A DNA stretch of 45,442 nucleotides from an uncultured Flavobacteriales bacterium (lineage in GTDB: Bacteria > Bacteroidota > Bacteroidia > Flavobacteriales > UBA1820): the NCBI GenBank assembly GCA_902478645.1, contig CABSLV010000017.1, forward strand, positions 1 to 45,442. The letters run 5' to 3'. A model generated the notes under the pieces. The model saw nothing but the letters and a program-made list of their open reading frames with translations. It did no database searches and had not been told where the DNA came from. The translations under genes and the position numbers were made by a program. Positions 24,434-32,319 of this stretch are shown one piece after another. The first letter of the stretch is position 1; the number at the start of each line of letters is the position of its first letter.

Positions 24434-25267
24434 TTATGGGTAGTATTCTATGGTTCGTTCCCAGCGCTGGAGGATGGTTTCCGCCTCTCCGAAGCCCGGA
24501 ATTTGGGATCGGGTTTCGCGCAGGGTCCAGTTGCCCAGGCTGTCGGTCTGCAGGTAGAGATACCGCTGGGTGAGCGAAAAAGGCTCCTGTCCCTCCATCT
24601 GATCGACCGTGATGATCTTCTCCAGGTCATTCTGGGCGTTGTATTCGTATTTTTCGAGAATGTTCGAGTTTACGCCGTTGCGGATTTCCTCTTTTTCGAT
24701 CCGGCGTCCCTTGCGGTCGTAAGAGTATTTCAATACGGAGAACATTTTCTCCTGGCCTTCTTCTACCGTATAGTCTGTCCGTTCTTCGATCAGGTTGCCC
24801 TTGCGGTCGTAAGTATAGTTTATGGAGACCAAAGTCCTGTCGGCCGTATCCTTTATCACCCGGGTCTGCTTGCGACGGTGGTCGTCGTAAGTGTAGAGGT
24901 CGTAAGCCGTCAGACGGCCGTCGGCAAATTGCAATACCTGCGTGAGCAGCGAGTCTTTGTTGTATTCGTATTTCTGGATCGTCGTGCCGTCCTCGGTGAT
25001 CAGACGCAGGTTCTTCAGCAAACCGTTGGGGTAGAAGTCCAGCACGCGCATCACATCGTATTCGGTTTTCTCCTCCGTCGGGTCCGTTTCATCGGAAGCC
25101 AACGAATCCTTCACCTGGTTGTTGACCAGTTCGGTGATCTGTTTTACGCGTCCTTTCAGGTTGGACTCCGTCAAGTCGTTCTTCTCTCCGGACGAACAGG
25201 AGGAAAATCCCGCCACGAGTGCGAAAACCGCCACCCAGAGCAGCGGAGCAAGGAAAGAGTGTTTCAT
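24434..25267 (-). CDS. Lipoprotein with YD-like strand repeats
   Basis: This is a 277-residue lipoprotein: the signal peptide ends in SSC, with the lipid Cys near residue 25. The body has repeated units of about 25-30 residues of the YD/RHS-like kind, for example YEYNKDSLLTQVLQFADG, YTYDRKGNLIEERTDY and YSYDRKGRRIEKEEI. These form a strand-turn-strand ladder on the periplasmic or surface side. The first ATG is at 25282, but the Met at 25267 gives a better signal peptide. It sits 20 bases after holA and 13 bases before glmM, in one operon. Function is unknown. Confidence 0.75.
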   Translation of the reverse strand: MKHSFLAPLLWVAVFALVAGFSSCSSGEKNDLTESNLKGRVKQITELVNNQVKDSLASDETDPTEEKTEYDVMRVLDFYPNGLLKNLRLITEDGTTIQKYEYNKDSLLTQVLQFADGRLTAYDLYTYDDHRRKQTRVIKDTADRTLVSINYTYDRKGNLIEERTDYTVEEGQEKMFSVLKYSYDRKGRRIEKEEIRNGVNSNILEKYEYNAQNDLEKIITVDQMEGQEPFSLTQRYLYLQTDSLGNWTLRETRSQIPGFGEAETILQRWERTIEYYP

Positions 25268-25286
25268 ATCGATCGGTTTCATGATT

Positions 25287-26297
25287 TTATAGACTCAGCA
25301 GTTTGAATATTAATTCCTTGTATATGTCTTCCGGGGAAATATCTCCCGCATCCACCCCTTTGGCTTTCAAGTCGGCCTCGCGCAAGACCTCCACCGCCCG
25401 TACGCTTTGCCGCAGGTTGTATTGCAAAGCCGCCTGCGTATAGTCCCGCACGAAATACGGATTGACCCCCAGGGCAGCCGCCACCGCGCCCGCCGACCGG
25501 TCTGCCAGGTTGTGGTACACGATCAGTTTGGAGAAAAAACCGAACAGCACCGCAATGCTGGACAACGGGTTGGAATCCTTGCTGGTGGCGAAGTATTCGG
25601 CGATCTGCAAAGCCTTGGCCGCATCGCGGTTTGCGATCGCTTTTTGAAATTCGAAGTTGTTGAAGTTGCGCGAAATACCGATGTACTTTTCCACCGTTTC
25701 CGGGCGGAGCTCCGTCCCCGCCGGCAGCACGATGGACAGTTTCCGCGCCTCGGAAGCGATCCGGGACAAGTCCGTCCCCAGGCTCTCGACCAACATCAGC
25801 ATCGCCTTTCCCGTCAGGGAGATACCGTACCGCGCCAACTGCTCCTTGATGAAGGTGGGAATCTCGCTTTCGTACACGCGCGGACTCTCGAACACCACCC
25901 CCCTTTTGGCGATCTCCTTGTATACCGCTTTGCGCCGGTCCATGTTTTTCCCCTTGTAGCAAAGCACCAGCACCGTCGAAGCCGCCGGCGAGGCCACGTA
26001 GGGCAGCAGTTGGTCGATCTTGGCATCCAGCGCCTGCGCCTCCCGGACGATTACCGTCTGACGATCGGCCCCCATCGGAAAACGCGCCGCCGTATCCCGT
26101 ATCTCCGCCACGCTGGTCGAAGGCCCGTACAGGATCGTCTGGTTGAAAGCCCGGTCTTCTTCGGGCAGCAGGTGATCTTCCAGAAACTCCGTCAGCGAGT
26201 CGATAAAAAAAGGTTCCTCACCCATCAGCAGGTACAGTGGTGCCGCTGCGGAAGGAATCGATTGTTTTATCTTGGCGATCTGATCGTCTTGTTTCAT
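25287..26297 (-). CDS. holA: DNA polymerase III delta subunit
   Basis: This 336-residue clamp-loader subunit opens the beta sliding clamp. The N-terminal domain has the family opening APLYLLMGEEPFFIDSL near residue 20 and VIVREAQALD near 80, with a degenerate ATPase fold and no P-loop. The middle holds VLVLCYKGKNMDRRKAVYK and the C-terminal collar is helical. The frame opens at 26327; the Met at 26297 fits the normal family start. It is the first gene of an operon with a lipoprotein and glmM, and divergent from the HsdR-N gene with about 210 bases between the two starts. Confidence 0.85.
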   Translation of the reverse strand: MKQDDQIAKIKQSIPSAAAPLYLLMGEEPFFIDSLTEFLEDHLLPEEDRAFNQTILYGPSTSVAEIRDTAARFPMGADRQTVIVREAQALDAKIDQLLPYVASPAASTVLVLCYKGKNMDRRKAVYKEIAKRGVVFESPRVYESEIPTFIKEQLARYGISLTGKAMLMLVESLGTDLSRIASEARKLSIVLPAGTELRPETVEKYIGISRNFNNFEFQKAIANRDAAKALQIAEYFATSKDSNPLSSIAVLFGFFSKLIVYHNLADRSAGAVAAALGVNPYFVRDYTQAALQYNLRQSVRAVEVLREADLKAKGVDAGDISPEDIYKELIFKLLSL

Positions 26298-26473
26298 GTT
26301 TTCCGTATCTATGGATACAGCAGGCAACCATCCGGCAGCCTCCCTCGTGGAGGCATCTTCTCTCTTCGTCGCTGCCTGCCTTCACCTGTCTTTCAGAAAA
26401 AACAGGATGCGCCTCGGCAAATCCCTCGGGGAAAAACTTCGTTTTCCCCCTCGTCTTTGCGCCCGGCTTTCGC

Positions 26474-26481
26474 TATCTTTG
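26474..26481 (+). promoter_or_regulatory. -7 box of the HsdR-N gene
   Basis: TATCTTTG, an exact match. TTTG at 26456-26459 is only 14 bp upstream, so the -33 is uncertain. The predicted start near 26488 leaves the GTG at 26510 as the first usable start. Confidence 0.55.
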
Positions 26482-26509
26482 CCTGTGCCGTAAGGAAAAG
26501 AATATCACC

Positions 26510-26971
26510 GTGCAGAAACTCAATCTACCCGAATATTCGTTCGAGGTCAAAAGTAAGGAAAAAGACCCGTATATTTTCGACCCTGCGCGAAAAAAATACG
26601 TCCGTCTTACCCCCGAGGAATGGGTCCGGCAGAACTTCATGCGCTACCTTTGTCAGGAGAAAGGCTACCCGCTCTCCCGCATGGCCATCGAGAAGCGTCT
26701 CAAGAGTCCCTTGGGACTGGTGCGCCGTGCCGACATCGTCGTCTATGACCGCCGTACCCGCCCGGACATCATCGTCGAGTGCAAGGCTCCTTCGGTGCCC
26801 GTCACTCAGGAAACGATGGACCAGGTGGTGCGTTACAACGGAGTGCTCGGCGCGCGGATCCTCTGCCTGACCAATGGCCTGCGGCACGTGTATGCCTTGG
26901 CGTATCCCGAAGGGAAGGGCTTTGTTTACCTGAGGGAATTGCCTGATTACCGGGACGATGTGCAGGAGTGA
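26510..26971 (+). CDS. Stand-alone type I restriction HsdR N-terminal-like protein
   Basis: This 153-residue protein with a GTG start is just the N-terminal nuclease domain of HsdR-type enzymes. The PD-(D/E)XK-like core is visible: VRRADIVVYDRRTRPDIIVECKAPSVPV, with the DIIVECK motif near residue 86. The helicase part, HsdM and HsdS are absent. Many Bacteroidetes carry this small protein next to holA, so it is probably a housekeeping or repair nuclease and not a restriction system; this is inference. The longer frame from 26237 was rejected because its first 91 residues are unlike any protein and lie upstream of the promoter box. Confidence 0.8.
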   Translation: MQKLNLPEYSFEVKSKEKDPYIFDPARKKYVRLTPEEWVRQNFMRYLCQEKGYPLSRMAIEKRLKSPLGLVRRADIVVYDRRTRPDIIVECKAPSVPVTQETMDQVVRYNGVLGARILCLTNGLRHVYALAYPEGKGFVYLRELPDYRDDVQE

Positions 26972-27021
26972 ACGGTACGAGGAAGACGGTGTTTTTTTTG
27001 GTGCAAAAATTGCCGTTTTCG

Positions 27022-27053
27022 TTTGGCCGAGTGATAAATAATTCGTTACTTTG
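27022..27053 (+). promoter_or_regulatory. Promoter of the rpmB-rpmG operon
   Basis: TTTG at 27022-27025, a 20-bp spacer, then TTACTTTG at 27046-27053, one mismatch from TAnnTTTG. Confidence 0.6.
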
Positions 27054-27112
27054 CGCTCTGCAAACTTACAGCGCAGAACAGAAAGAATTAAAGCATAAAA
27101 GCAAGTATAGAG

Positions 27113-27349
27113 ATGTCAAAGATTTGTGATCTTACCGGTAAAACGGCATTGGTGGGAAACAACGTATCCCATGCCATGAACAAGACCAAGCGCCGCTTCA
27201 ACCTCAATCTGAAGAAAAAGCGTTTCTATATCCCGGAAGAAGACCGCTGGATAACGCTGAAAGTATGCGCCAAGGCTCTGAAGACCATCGACAAGAAAGG
27301 GATCTACAACGTCCTGCTCGAGGTGGAAAAGAAAGGTTACATCAAGTAA
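27113..27349 (+). CDS. rpmB: 50S ribosomal protein L28
   Basis: This is a 78-residue L28 of normal length. Its opening ICDLTGKTALVGNNVSHAMNK and the basic middle (RRFNLNLKKKRFYIPEE) are diagnostic of the Bacteroidetes form. It binds 23S rRNA in the large subunit. It is first in a three-gene operon with rpmG and the DUF4295 gene, with short gaps and a terminator after the third gene. The promoter lies about 60 bases upstream. Confidence 0.95.
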   Translation: MSKICDLTGKTALVGNNVSHAMNKTKRRFNLNLKKKRFYIPEEDRWITLKVCAKALKTIDKKGIYNVLLEVEKKGYIK

Positions 27350-27399
27350 TGCCCGCGCCGTCACGAGAGTTTTAACAACAGGAAAAAAATACAGCAGAA

Positions 27400-27588
27400 A
27401 TGGCTAAGAAATCCAAAGGCAACCGCGTACAGGTGATCCTGGAGTGCACCGAGCACAAGGCTTCGGGAATGCCGGGCACTTCGCGCTATATCACCACCAA
27501 GAACAAGAAAAATACCCCCGATCGTCTGGAACTCAAGAAGTACAACCCGATACTTCGCCGCTATACGATCCACAAGGAGATTAAATAA
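27400..27588 (+). CDS. rpmG: 50S ribosomal protein L33
   Basis: This is a 62-residue L33 with the expected basic, strand-rich sequence (VILECTEHKASGMPGTSRY, then LKKYNPILRRYTIHKEIK). The zinc-binding Cys pairs are absent (only one Cys), so this is the zinc-free form. It lies 50 bases after rpmB and 22 bases before the DUF4295 gene in one transcript. Confidence 0.95.
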   Translation: MAKKSKGNRVQVILECTEHKASGMPGTSRYITTKNKKNTPDRLELKKYNPILRRYTIHKEIK

Positions 27589-27610
27589 ACTGCAAAATCC
27601 GTAGGAAGAA

Positions 27611-27763
27611 ATGGCAAAGAAAGTCGTCGCAACACTCCAGACATCCACCAAGAAACTCACCAAGGTGATCAAGATGGTCAAGTCCCCCAAGACTGGCGCC
27701 TATACTTTCGTCGAGAAAGTAATGCCCGGGGACGACGTGGACGCCTGGCTCAAGAGCAAGTAA
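27611..27763 (+). CDS. DUF4295 small basic protein
   Basis: This 50-residue, Lys-rich protein (MAKKVVATLQTSTKKLTKV, ending DDVDAWLKSK) is the DUF4295 protein that follows rpmG across the Bacteroidetes. Position and charge suggest a ribosome-associated role, but none is established to my knowledge. It ends 34 bases before a terminator. Confidence 0.9.
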   Translation: MAKKVVATLQTSTKKLTKVIKMVKSPKTGAYTFVEKVMPGDDVDAWLKSK

Positions 27764-27797
27764 TCGTTTCACGCGAAAGCGTACTGCGATACCACCC

Positions 27798-27827
27798 AAG
27801 CCGCTTATTTTTGTAAGCGGCTTTTTG
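27798..27827 (+). terminator. Terminator of the ribosomal-protein operon
   Basis: A 10-bp stem (27798-27807 with 27814-27823, loop TTTTTG) followed by a T-run. It precedes the ftsY promoter by a few bases. Confidence 0.8.
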
Positions 27828-27830
27828 TCG

Positions 27831-27838
27831 TATTTTTG
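27831..27838 (+). promoter_or_regulatory. -7 box of ftsY
   Basis: TATTTTTG, an exact match. TTTG at 27810-27813, in the terminator loop, lies 17 bp upstream and could be the -33. Confidence 0.5.
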
Positions 27839-27877
27839 CTAACTTTACCCCGTACAGAAAGACACACGCGAAACACA

Positions 27878-28879
27878 ATGGGTATTTTCGGCAAACTGTT
27901 TTCTTCGGACAAGAAAGCCCCCGGTTCGGCACAAACCCCTTCGGAAGCCGAGGCGCGGGAAGCCCTTGACAAAGGATTGGAAAAAACCAAGAGCTCGTTT
28001 TTCGACAAGATCCGCCGCTTCGTCGCCGCCCGCGACACCATCGACGAGGATGTGCTCGACGAGTTGGAAATGGCACTCATCTCCTCCGATGTAGGCATCG
28101 ACACCACGCTCAAGATCATCGACCGGGTCAAAGCCCGCGTCGCCCGCGACAAATACCTCGGCTCGGACGAACTGGACCGGATCCTGCGCGAGGAAGTCGG
28201 CGCCTTGCTCACTGAGAACCGCTCGGGCGACCAAGTCGATTTCTCTCTCGAACGTCCCGACGGCGCACCGTACGTCATGATGGTCGTCGGAGTCAACGGC
28301 GTAGGCAAGACCACAACCATCGGCAAACTGGCCGCGCAGTACACCCGCCTGGGCTATAAAGTCGTTCTCGGAGCGGCCGATACGTTCCGCGCCGCCGCCA
28401 TCGACCAGTTGGCCGTGTGGGCCGAACGCGCGGGAGTACCCATGGTGCGCCAGCAGATGGGCTCCGATCCCGCTTCGGTCGCGTTCGACGCCGTTTCCTC
28501 GGCCAAGGCACAGGGAGCCGACGTTGTGATCGTCGATACGGCCGGCCGTTTGCACAACAAGGTCAATCTGATGGCCGAACTGTCCAAGATCAAACGCGTG
28601 ATGCAAAAGGTCGTCCCCGATGCTCCTCACGAAGTATTGCTGGTGCTGGACGGATCCACTGGTCAGAATGCTTTCGAGCAGGCGCGGCAGTTCTCCGCCG
28701 CGACCGACATCACGGCTTTGGCCGTTACCAAACTGGACGGCACCGCCAAAGGCGGGGTTGTGATCGGCATTTCCGACCAGTTGAAAGTCCCGGTGAAGTA
28801 CATCGGAGTAGGCGAGGGCATCGACGATCTCCAGCCCTTCGACCGCCAGGCGTTTGTCGAGAGCTTTTTCAGTCGGTAA
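27878..28879 (+). CDS. ftsY: Signal recognition particle receptor FtsY
   Basis: This is a 333-residue SRP GTPase receptor that docks ribosome-nascent chain complexes at the membrane. It has a short N-terminal part (about 1-30) and the NG domain. The N-domain helix bundle spans about 30-120. The G-domain has P-loop GVNGVGKTTT near residue 142, the insertion-box region GAADTFRAAAIDQL, DTAGR near 223, TKLDGTAKGG near 285 and the closing GVGEGIDDLQPF. The acidic A-domain of enterobacteria is missing, as is usual in this phylum. The ORF opens at 27836; the Met at 27878 fits the family and the promoter. Confidence 0.95.
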   Translation: MGIFGKLFSSDKKAPGSAQTPSEAEAREALDKGLEKTKSSFFDKIRRFVAARDTIDEDVLDELEMALISSDVGIDTTLKIIDRVKARVARDKYLGSDELDRILREEVGALLTENRSGDQVDFSLERPDGAPYVMMVVGVNGVGKTTTIGKLAAQYTRLGYKVVLGAADTFRAAAIDQLAVWAERAGVPMVRQQMGSDPASVAFDAVSSAKAQGADVVIVDTAGRLHNKVNLMAELSKIKRVMQKVVPDAPHEVLLVLDGSTGQNAFEQARQFSAATDITALAVTKLDGTAKGGVVIGISDQLKVPVKYIGVGEGIDDLQPFDRQAFVESFFSR

Positions 28880-28954
28880 GTGCGCTTTTTAGTGTTTTCC
28901 GTGATGCATTGACAAAAATTATGTGAATTATATGTTTCCATAAAAATAAAGGTG

Positions 28955-28962
28955 TATTTTTG
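28955..28962 (+). promoter_or_regulatory. -7 box of the RNA/secreted-protein module (copy B)
   Basis: TATTTTTG, an exact match, 29 bases before the mini-ORF of copy B. In copy A the distance is 27 bases. No good -33 is visible. Confidence 0.5.
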
Positions 28963-28991
28963 GGGTAAAGAATCAATAATATAGATAGCCT

Positions 28992-29213
28992 ATGAGAAAA
29001 TAGCGCATTTGGTGCGCGCATTATAAATATTGGAAAAAGCGTTTTAGCTTTATTCTTTCTCTTGTGAAAGTTTGGCGACTTAAAGAGGCAAGAAAGGATA
29101 ACAGGTAAGATGCTCACGTTTTGGCGTGGGCTTTTTATGTTGTCTTGTTTGCCAAGGTTACGCCAAACACCTCACAAGAGCGGGATACACTAAAAAGTTC
29201 CACGCTTTTTTTA
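28992..29213 (+). ncRNA. Structured leader RNA element, copy B
   Basis: This is the second copy of the element at 18730-18974. It begins with ATG AGA AAA TAG (28992-29003), again preceded by GCCT, then a small hairpin (GCGCA with TGCGC). P1 is 29034-29042 with 29202-29210. P2 is 29059-29067 with 29172-29180 (9 bp) and, after an AAG/CACC internal loop, 29071-29077 with 29161-29167 (7 bp). P4 is 29112-29118 with 29125-29131. The primary sequence of P2 is almost wholly different from copy A, yet every pair is kept, which is covariation. The P4 loop and flank (CGTGGGCTTT) are conserved in sequence. It lies about 60 bases before a small secreted-protein gene. Confidence 0.75.
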
Positions 29214-29274
29214 TGTGCGTACTTTAGGGAATGAGGAACAAAAAATGAAAGATTAAATTAGAAAACACAAGAAA

Positions 29275-29652
29275 ATGAAAAAGTTTTTTATCATGCTTTT
29301 TGCTGTAGTGGGATTTGCTGTTACAGCCAAAGCTCAGGTTTTAGAAGGGACATCTTGTATGACGGACAAAGGGAAAGAAGGAGAACTCCGGGTAGTATCT
29401 GGCCGTTCGATTGAAACAAAGTCGACCTCTTCTTCCGTTTCCAAGGATAAGGATTCTGGGGGATGGACAGCTTCAGGGTCGATAGGAGGTAAAGCCTCGA
29501 GCATAGGGACGGTAGAAGGATCGGCCGGAATAGGAGGTGGTTATACCTCTGGTAAGTCTTCTAATTCTGCGGCTGTTTCCAATAACAACACTTCTTCGGT
29601 TGAATACGAGTATGATTGTTTTCCCAAGGGAAAAGAAGAAAGTTCACGATAG
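29275..29652 (+). CDS. Small secreted Ser/Gly-rich protein
   Basis: This is a 125-residue exported protein. The signal peptide ends near residue 20 (FAVTAKAQ) and there is no lipobox. The mature part has two Cys (about 28 and 115) and a low-complexity middle with Ser, Gly, Lys and Asn, for example STSSSVSKDKDSGGWTASGS and GIGGGYTSGKSSNSAA. A disulphide between the two Cys is possible. No domain is recognised. It is AT-richer than its neighbours, like the lipoprotein at 19034, and has the same RNA element upstream. Function is unknown. Confidence 0.65.
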   Translation: MKKFFIMLFAVVGFAVTAKAQVLEGTSCMTDKGKEGELRVVSGRSIETKSTSSSVSKDKDSGGWTASGSIGGKASSIGTVEGSAGIGGGYTSGKSSNSAAVSNNNTSSVEYEYDCFPKGKEESSR

Positions 29653-29663
29653 TTTTTAATATT

Positions 29664-29698
29664 ATTGGGGTTCGGCCATAGCCGAACCCCAATGTTTT
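29664..29698. terminator. Terminator between the secreted-protein gene and rny
   Basis: A 13-bp stem (29664-29676 with 29681-29693, loop CATA), followed on the plus strand by GTTTTA. It can also serve the convergent rny gene. Confidence 0.75.
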
Positions 29699-29727
29699 AT
29701 TCCGTTTGCCCGCAAAGGGCCATCGGT

Positions 29728-31341
29728 TTATTTCGCGATGTTCACCGCCCGGGTTTCGCGGATCACGATCACGCGAACCTGTCCCGGATAGGTCATCTCG
29801 TTCTGGATCTTTTGCGAGATCTGGTACGAAATCTCGGCCGCCTGTTGGTCGGATACCTTGTCGCTTTCCACGATCACGCGGAGCTCGCGGCCTGCCTGGA
29901 TCGCATAGGCCTTTACCACTCCGTCGAAGCCCAGGGCCATTTCCTCGAGTTCGCGCAGACGCTGGAGGTAGCTTTCCACCACTTGACGGCGTGCTCCCGG
30001 CCGGGCTCCCGAGATCGCGTCGCACACCTGGATGATGGGGGCGAGCAGCGTCTTCATTTCCACCTCGTCGTGGTGAGCGCCGATGGCGTTGCACACCTCC
30101 GGTTGTTCGCCGTATTTCTCCGCCCATTCCATACCCAGAATAGCGTGCGGGGTTTCGGATTCGGTATCGGGCACCTTGCCGATGTCGTGCAGCAGACCGG
30201 CACGTTTGGCCAGTTTGGCGTTCAGACCCAATTCGGCCGCCATCGTAGCTGCCAGATTGGCCACTTCGCGGGAGTGTTGGAGCAGGTTTTGTCCGTAGGA
30301 GGAGCGGTACTTCATCCGTCCGATGACCTTGATCAGTTCCGGGTGCAGCCCGTGGATGCCCAAGTCGATGGCCGTACGTTTTCCCGTGGAGATGATCTCG
30401 TCTTCGATCTGCTTGCGGGTCTTGGCCACCACTTCCTCGATGCGGGCCGGGTGGATACGTCCGTCGGTAACCAGTTTGTGGAGCGAGAGCCGGGCGATCT
30501 CACGGCGCACCGGGTCGAAGCAGGAAAGGATGATGGCCTCCGGAGTGTCGTCCACGATAATCTCCACGCCGGTAGCGGCTTCCAAGGCGCGGATGTTGCG
30601 GCCTTCGCGACCGATGATGCGGCCCTTGATGTCGTCCGATTCGATGTTGAAGGTCGAGACGCTGTTTTCGATGGCGTCTTCCGTAGCCGTACGCTGGATG
30701 GTTTGGATGACGATCTTCTTGGCTTCGTTTTTGGCCGTGAGTTTGGCCTCCTCGATGGTCTCCTGAATGTGCTGTATGGCGTTGGCGCGCGCTTCTTCCT
30801 TCAGCGAGTCGAACAGTTCCTCTTTGGCTTTTTCGGCCGAGTAGCCCGAGATCTCCTCCAGTTTTTCTACCTGGATGTTGTGCAGGCGTTCGAGTTCTTC
30901 GTTGCGCCGGGTGAGTTTTTCGGAGAGTTTTTCGTTGTCCGCCAGTTTGGATTCCAGTTGCCGTTCTTTCTTTTTCTGTTCCTCGATCATTTGGGACAGG
31001 CGGGCTTCCTTTTGGGTGGTGCGCTGTTCGGCTTCGGCTATCTTGCGGTTTTTCTGGTTGATGATTTTTTCGTGTTCGGCCTTGAGTTCGATGAATTTCT
31101 CCTTGGCTTGGAGGATCTTGTCTTTTTTGATGGATTCGGCTTCCACCCGGGCTTCCTTGACGATCGATTCGGCCTCCTTGCGGGCGTCGCTGACTACCTT
31201 GGCCGTTTCGCGCATCAGGCGGCGGCGGTTGAAAAACGATACGGCAGCCACGGCGGCTGCTCCGGCGATGACTCCTCCCAGGGCAAACAGCAGCCAATGT
31301 GATGATGTTCCTGCGATCGAGTATAAAATCCAGTGTGTCAT
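29728..31341 (-). CDS. rny: Ribonuclease Y
   Basis: This 537-residue endoribonuclease starts mRNA decay. An N-terminal membrane anchor (about 8-32) is followed by a long coiled coil (about 40-190), a KH RNA-binding domain (about 225-285, IKGRIIGREGRNIRALEAATG) and the HD phosphohydrolase domain (LLQHSREVANLA, then GLLHDIGKV near 370). The frame opens at 31482, but the Met at 31341 directly precedes the anchor, and the upstream part overlaps the 6S-like RNA. It is the last gene of a minus-strand unit with zapA and the coiled-coil gene. Confidence 0.9.
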   Translation of the reverse strand: MTHWILYSIAGTSSHWLLFALGGVIAGAAAVAAVSFFNRRRLMRETAKVVSDARKEAESIVKEARVEAESIKKDKILQAKEKFIELKAEHEKIINQKNRKIAEAEQRTTQKEARLSQMIEEQKKKERQLESKLADNEKLSEKLTRRNEELERLHNIQVEKLEEISGYSAEKAKEELFDSLKEEARANAIQHIQETIEEAKLTAKNEAKKIVIQTIQRTATEDAIENSVSTFNIESDDIKGRIIGREGRNIRALEAATGVEIIVDDTPEAIILSCFDPVRREIARLSLHKLVTDGRIHPARIEEVVAKTRKQIEDEIISTGKRTAIDLGIHGLHPELIKVIGRMKYRSSYGQNLLQHSREVANLAATMAAELGLNAKLAKRAGLLHDIGKVPDTESETPHAILGMEWAEKYGEQPEVCNAIGAHHDEVEMKTLLAPIIQVCDAISGARPGARRQVVESYLQRLRELEEMALGFDGVVKAYAIQAGRELRVIVESDKVSDQQAAEISYQISQKIQNEMTYPGQVRVIVIRETRAVNIAK

Positions 31342-31355
31342 GTTGTTGTAATGAT

Positions 31356-31563
31356 ATAAAAAACCTGCATAAGTCCTGTGGAGTTTGTGAAAGTAAATTC
31401 TGGAAAGTCCAGGTTTCGAAACCGTGAAGATGTTCAGAGCTATGCCGTCTGTCCTTGTGAGGCAGAACCGTTGCCGGTGCACTCCCTCTTAGCATCTTCA
31501 ACCTGTTTCATGAACGAAACATAGTGTTGAATTTACTCAAATAACTTAGAACCTATGCAGGAA
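31356..31563 (-). ncRNA. ssrS: Probable 6S RNA
   Basis: A roughly 205-nt stretch between zapA and rny folds into one long interrupted rod. The closing helix is 31554-31561 with 31364-31371. Next are 31529-31536 with 31393-31400 and 31493-31499 with 31426-31432. Between these two helices is a bubble with small hairpins on both strands (31505-31520 on one; 31400-31412 and 31413-31422 on the other), and a GC-rich terminal arm closes the rod. This is the 6S layout: closing stem, central bubble mimicking an open promoter, terminal stem. Read on the minus strand, the closing helix is followed by six T, a built-in terminator. Position next to zapA also matches ssrS in many bacteria. 6S RNA binds RNA polymerase holoenzyme. 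No clear promoter was found, so it may be processed from the zapA transcript. Confidence 0.65.
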
Positions 31564-31589
31564 TACCGTTTGTATTGTTTGTTATTCCT

Positions 31590-31925
31590 TTATTCTTTTT
31601 CGATATATTCGTTTATCCGTTTGACTTCCTCGCCCAATTCGGCCTCGAGTCCCCTCAAGGCTTTTTCTATATCGTTTTCCCGCGACTGATGGGCAGCGGA
31701 AAGTTTGCTCAGATTGACAGCCAGTTGCAGAGCCACCATGGCAAGTGAATTGACACGGCTGATGCCTTTTTGCACGCTTTCCAGCTCGCGGATGGCATCG
31801 TTGACTCTTTTGGCCGAACGACGGATGATTTCCTCTTCGTCCGATTGGTGTTCGTTTCTCGGGATCAGGATCGCGTACTTTTCGTCGGCGATGAAAACAT
31901 TTATTTTCAGATTTTCTTCTGCCAT
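31590..31925 (-). CDS. zapA: Cell division protein ZapA
   Basis: This 111-residue ZapA bundles FtsZ filaments at the division ring. The N-terminal ZapA domain (LKINVFIADEKYAILIPRNE, then IIRRSAKRVNDAIREL) is followed by a long C-terminal coiled coil (about 65-111). The frame opens at 31967; the Met at 31925 fits the family and removes a poorly conserved extension. It lies 67 bases after the coiled-coil gene and just before the 6S-like RNA. Confidence 0.85.
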   Translation of the reverse strand: MAEENLKINVFIADEKYAILIPRNEHQSDEEEIIRRSAKRVNDAIRELESVQKGISRVNSLAMVALQLAVNLSKLSAAHQSRENDIEKALRGLEAELGEEVKRINEYIEKE

Positions 31926-31992
31926 TTCCGTTGCGATGTCCTCGGTTCCCGGTTGTTCCGACCGCATGGGGAGGCGCGTTGCCTCCTGTTTT

Positions 31993-32286
31993 TCAAGCCT
32001 TTCCTTGTCCGGATATCAACGCGACGCTTTTGTCGATATCGCGGATCAGGCGGGCTATCTGTTGGCGAAGGGCATCGGTATTCGAGCATTCCCGAGCACC
32101 CGAAGCCAGTTTTGCAACGCGCAACTCCTCCTCTTTCTCTTTCAAAGATTCACTCAAACGTTCGTTCTCGGCCCTCAGGGCATTGAATTCCTGCTTAAGT
32201 TTGCGGTTTTCGTAGCGGAGGTACTCGGAATGTTCCCGAAGGATCCTGGTGGCCTGCTTGAGCCTCTCAATGATTTCGAGATTCAT
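31993..32286 (-). CDS. Small coiled-coil protein upstream of zapA
   Basis: This 97-residue protein is almost wholly coiled coil: heptads run from residue 4 to about 65 (LKQATRILREHSEYLRYEN, then ENERLSESLKEKEEELR), followed by a short helix. Its size and place before zapA suggest a ZapB-like division factor, but sequence similarity to ZapB is only that of a coiled coil, so the call is tentative. Upstream ATG codons at 32292 and 32322 exist. The promoter at 32320-32351 puts the transcript start near 32313, which rules out 32322. Confidence 0.65.
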   Translation of the reverse strand: MNLEIIERLKQATRILREHSEYLRYENRKLKQEFNALRAENERLSESLKEKEEELRVAKLASGARECSNTDALRQQIARLIRDIDKSVALISGQGKA

Positions 32287-32319
32287 ATCCATAGCTTCTC
32301 TTGCTACAAACTCCCAGCA

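Noticed and set aside
26237..26509. Long N-terminal extension of the HsdR-N frame
   Set aside because: It overlaps the start of holA and lies upstream of the promoter box; its sequence is not protein-like.
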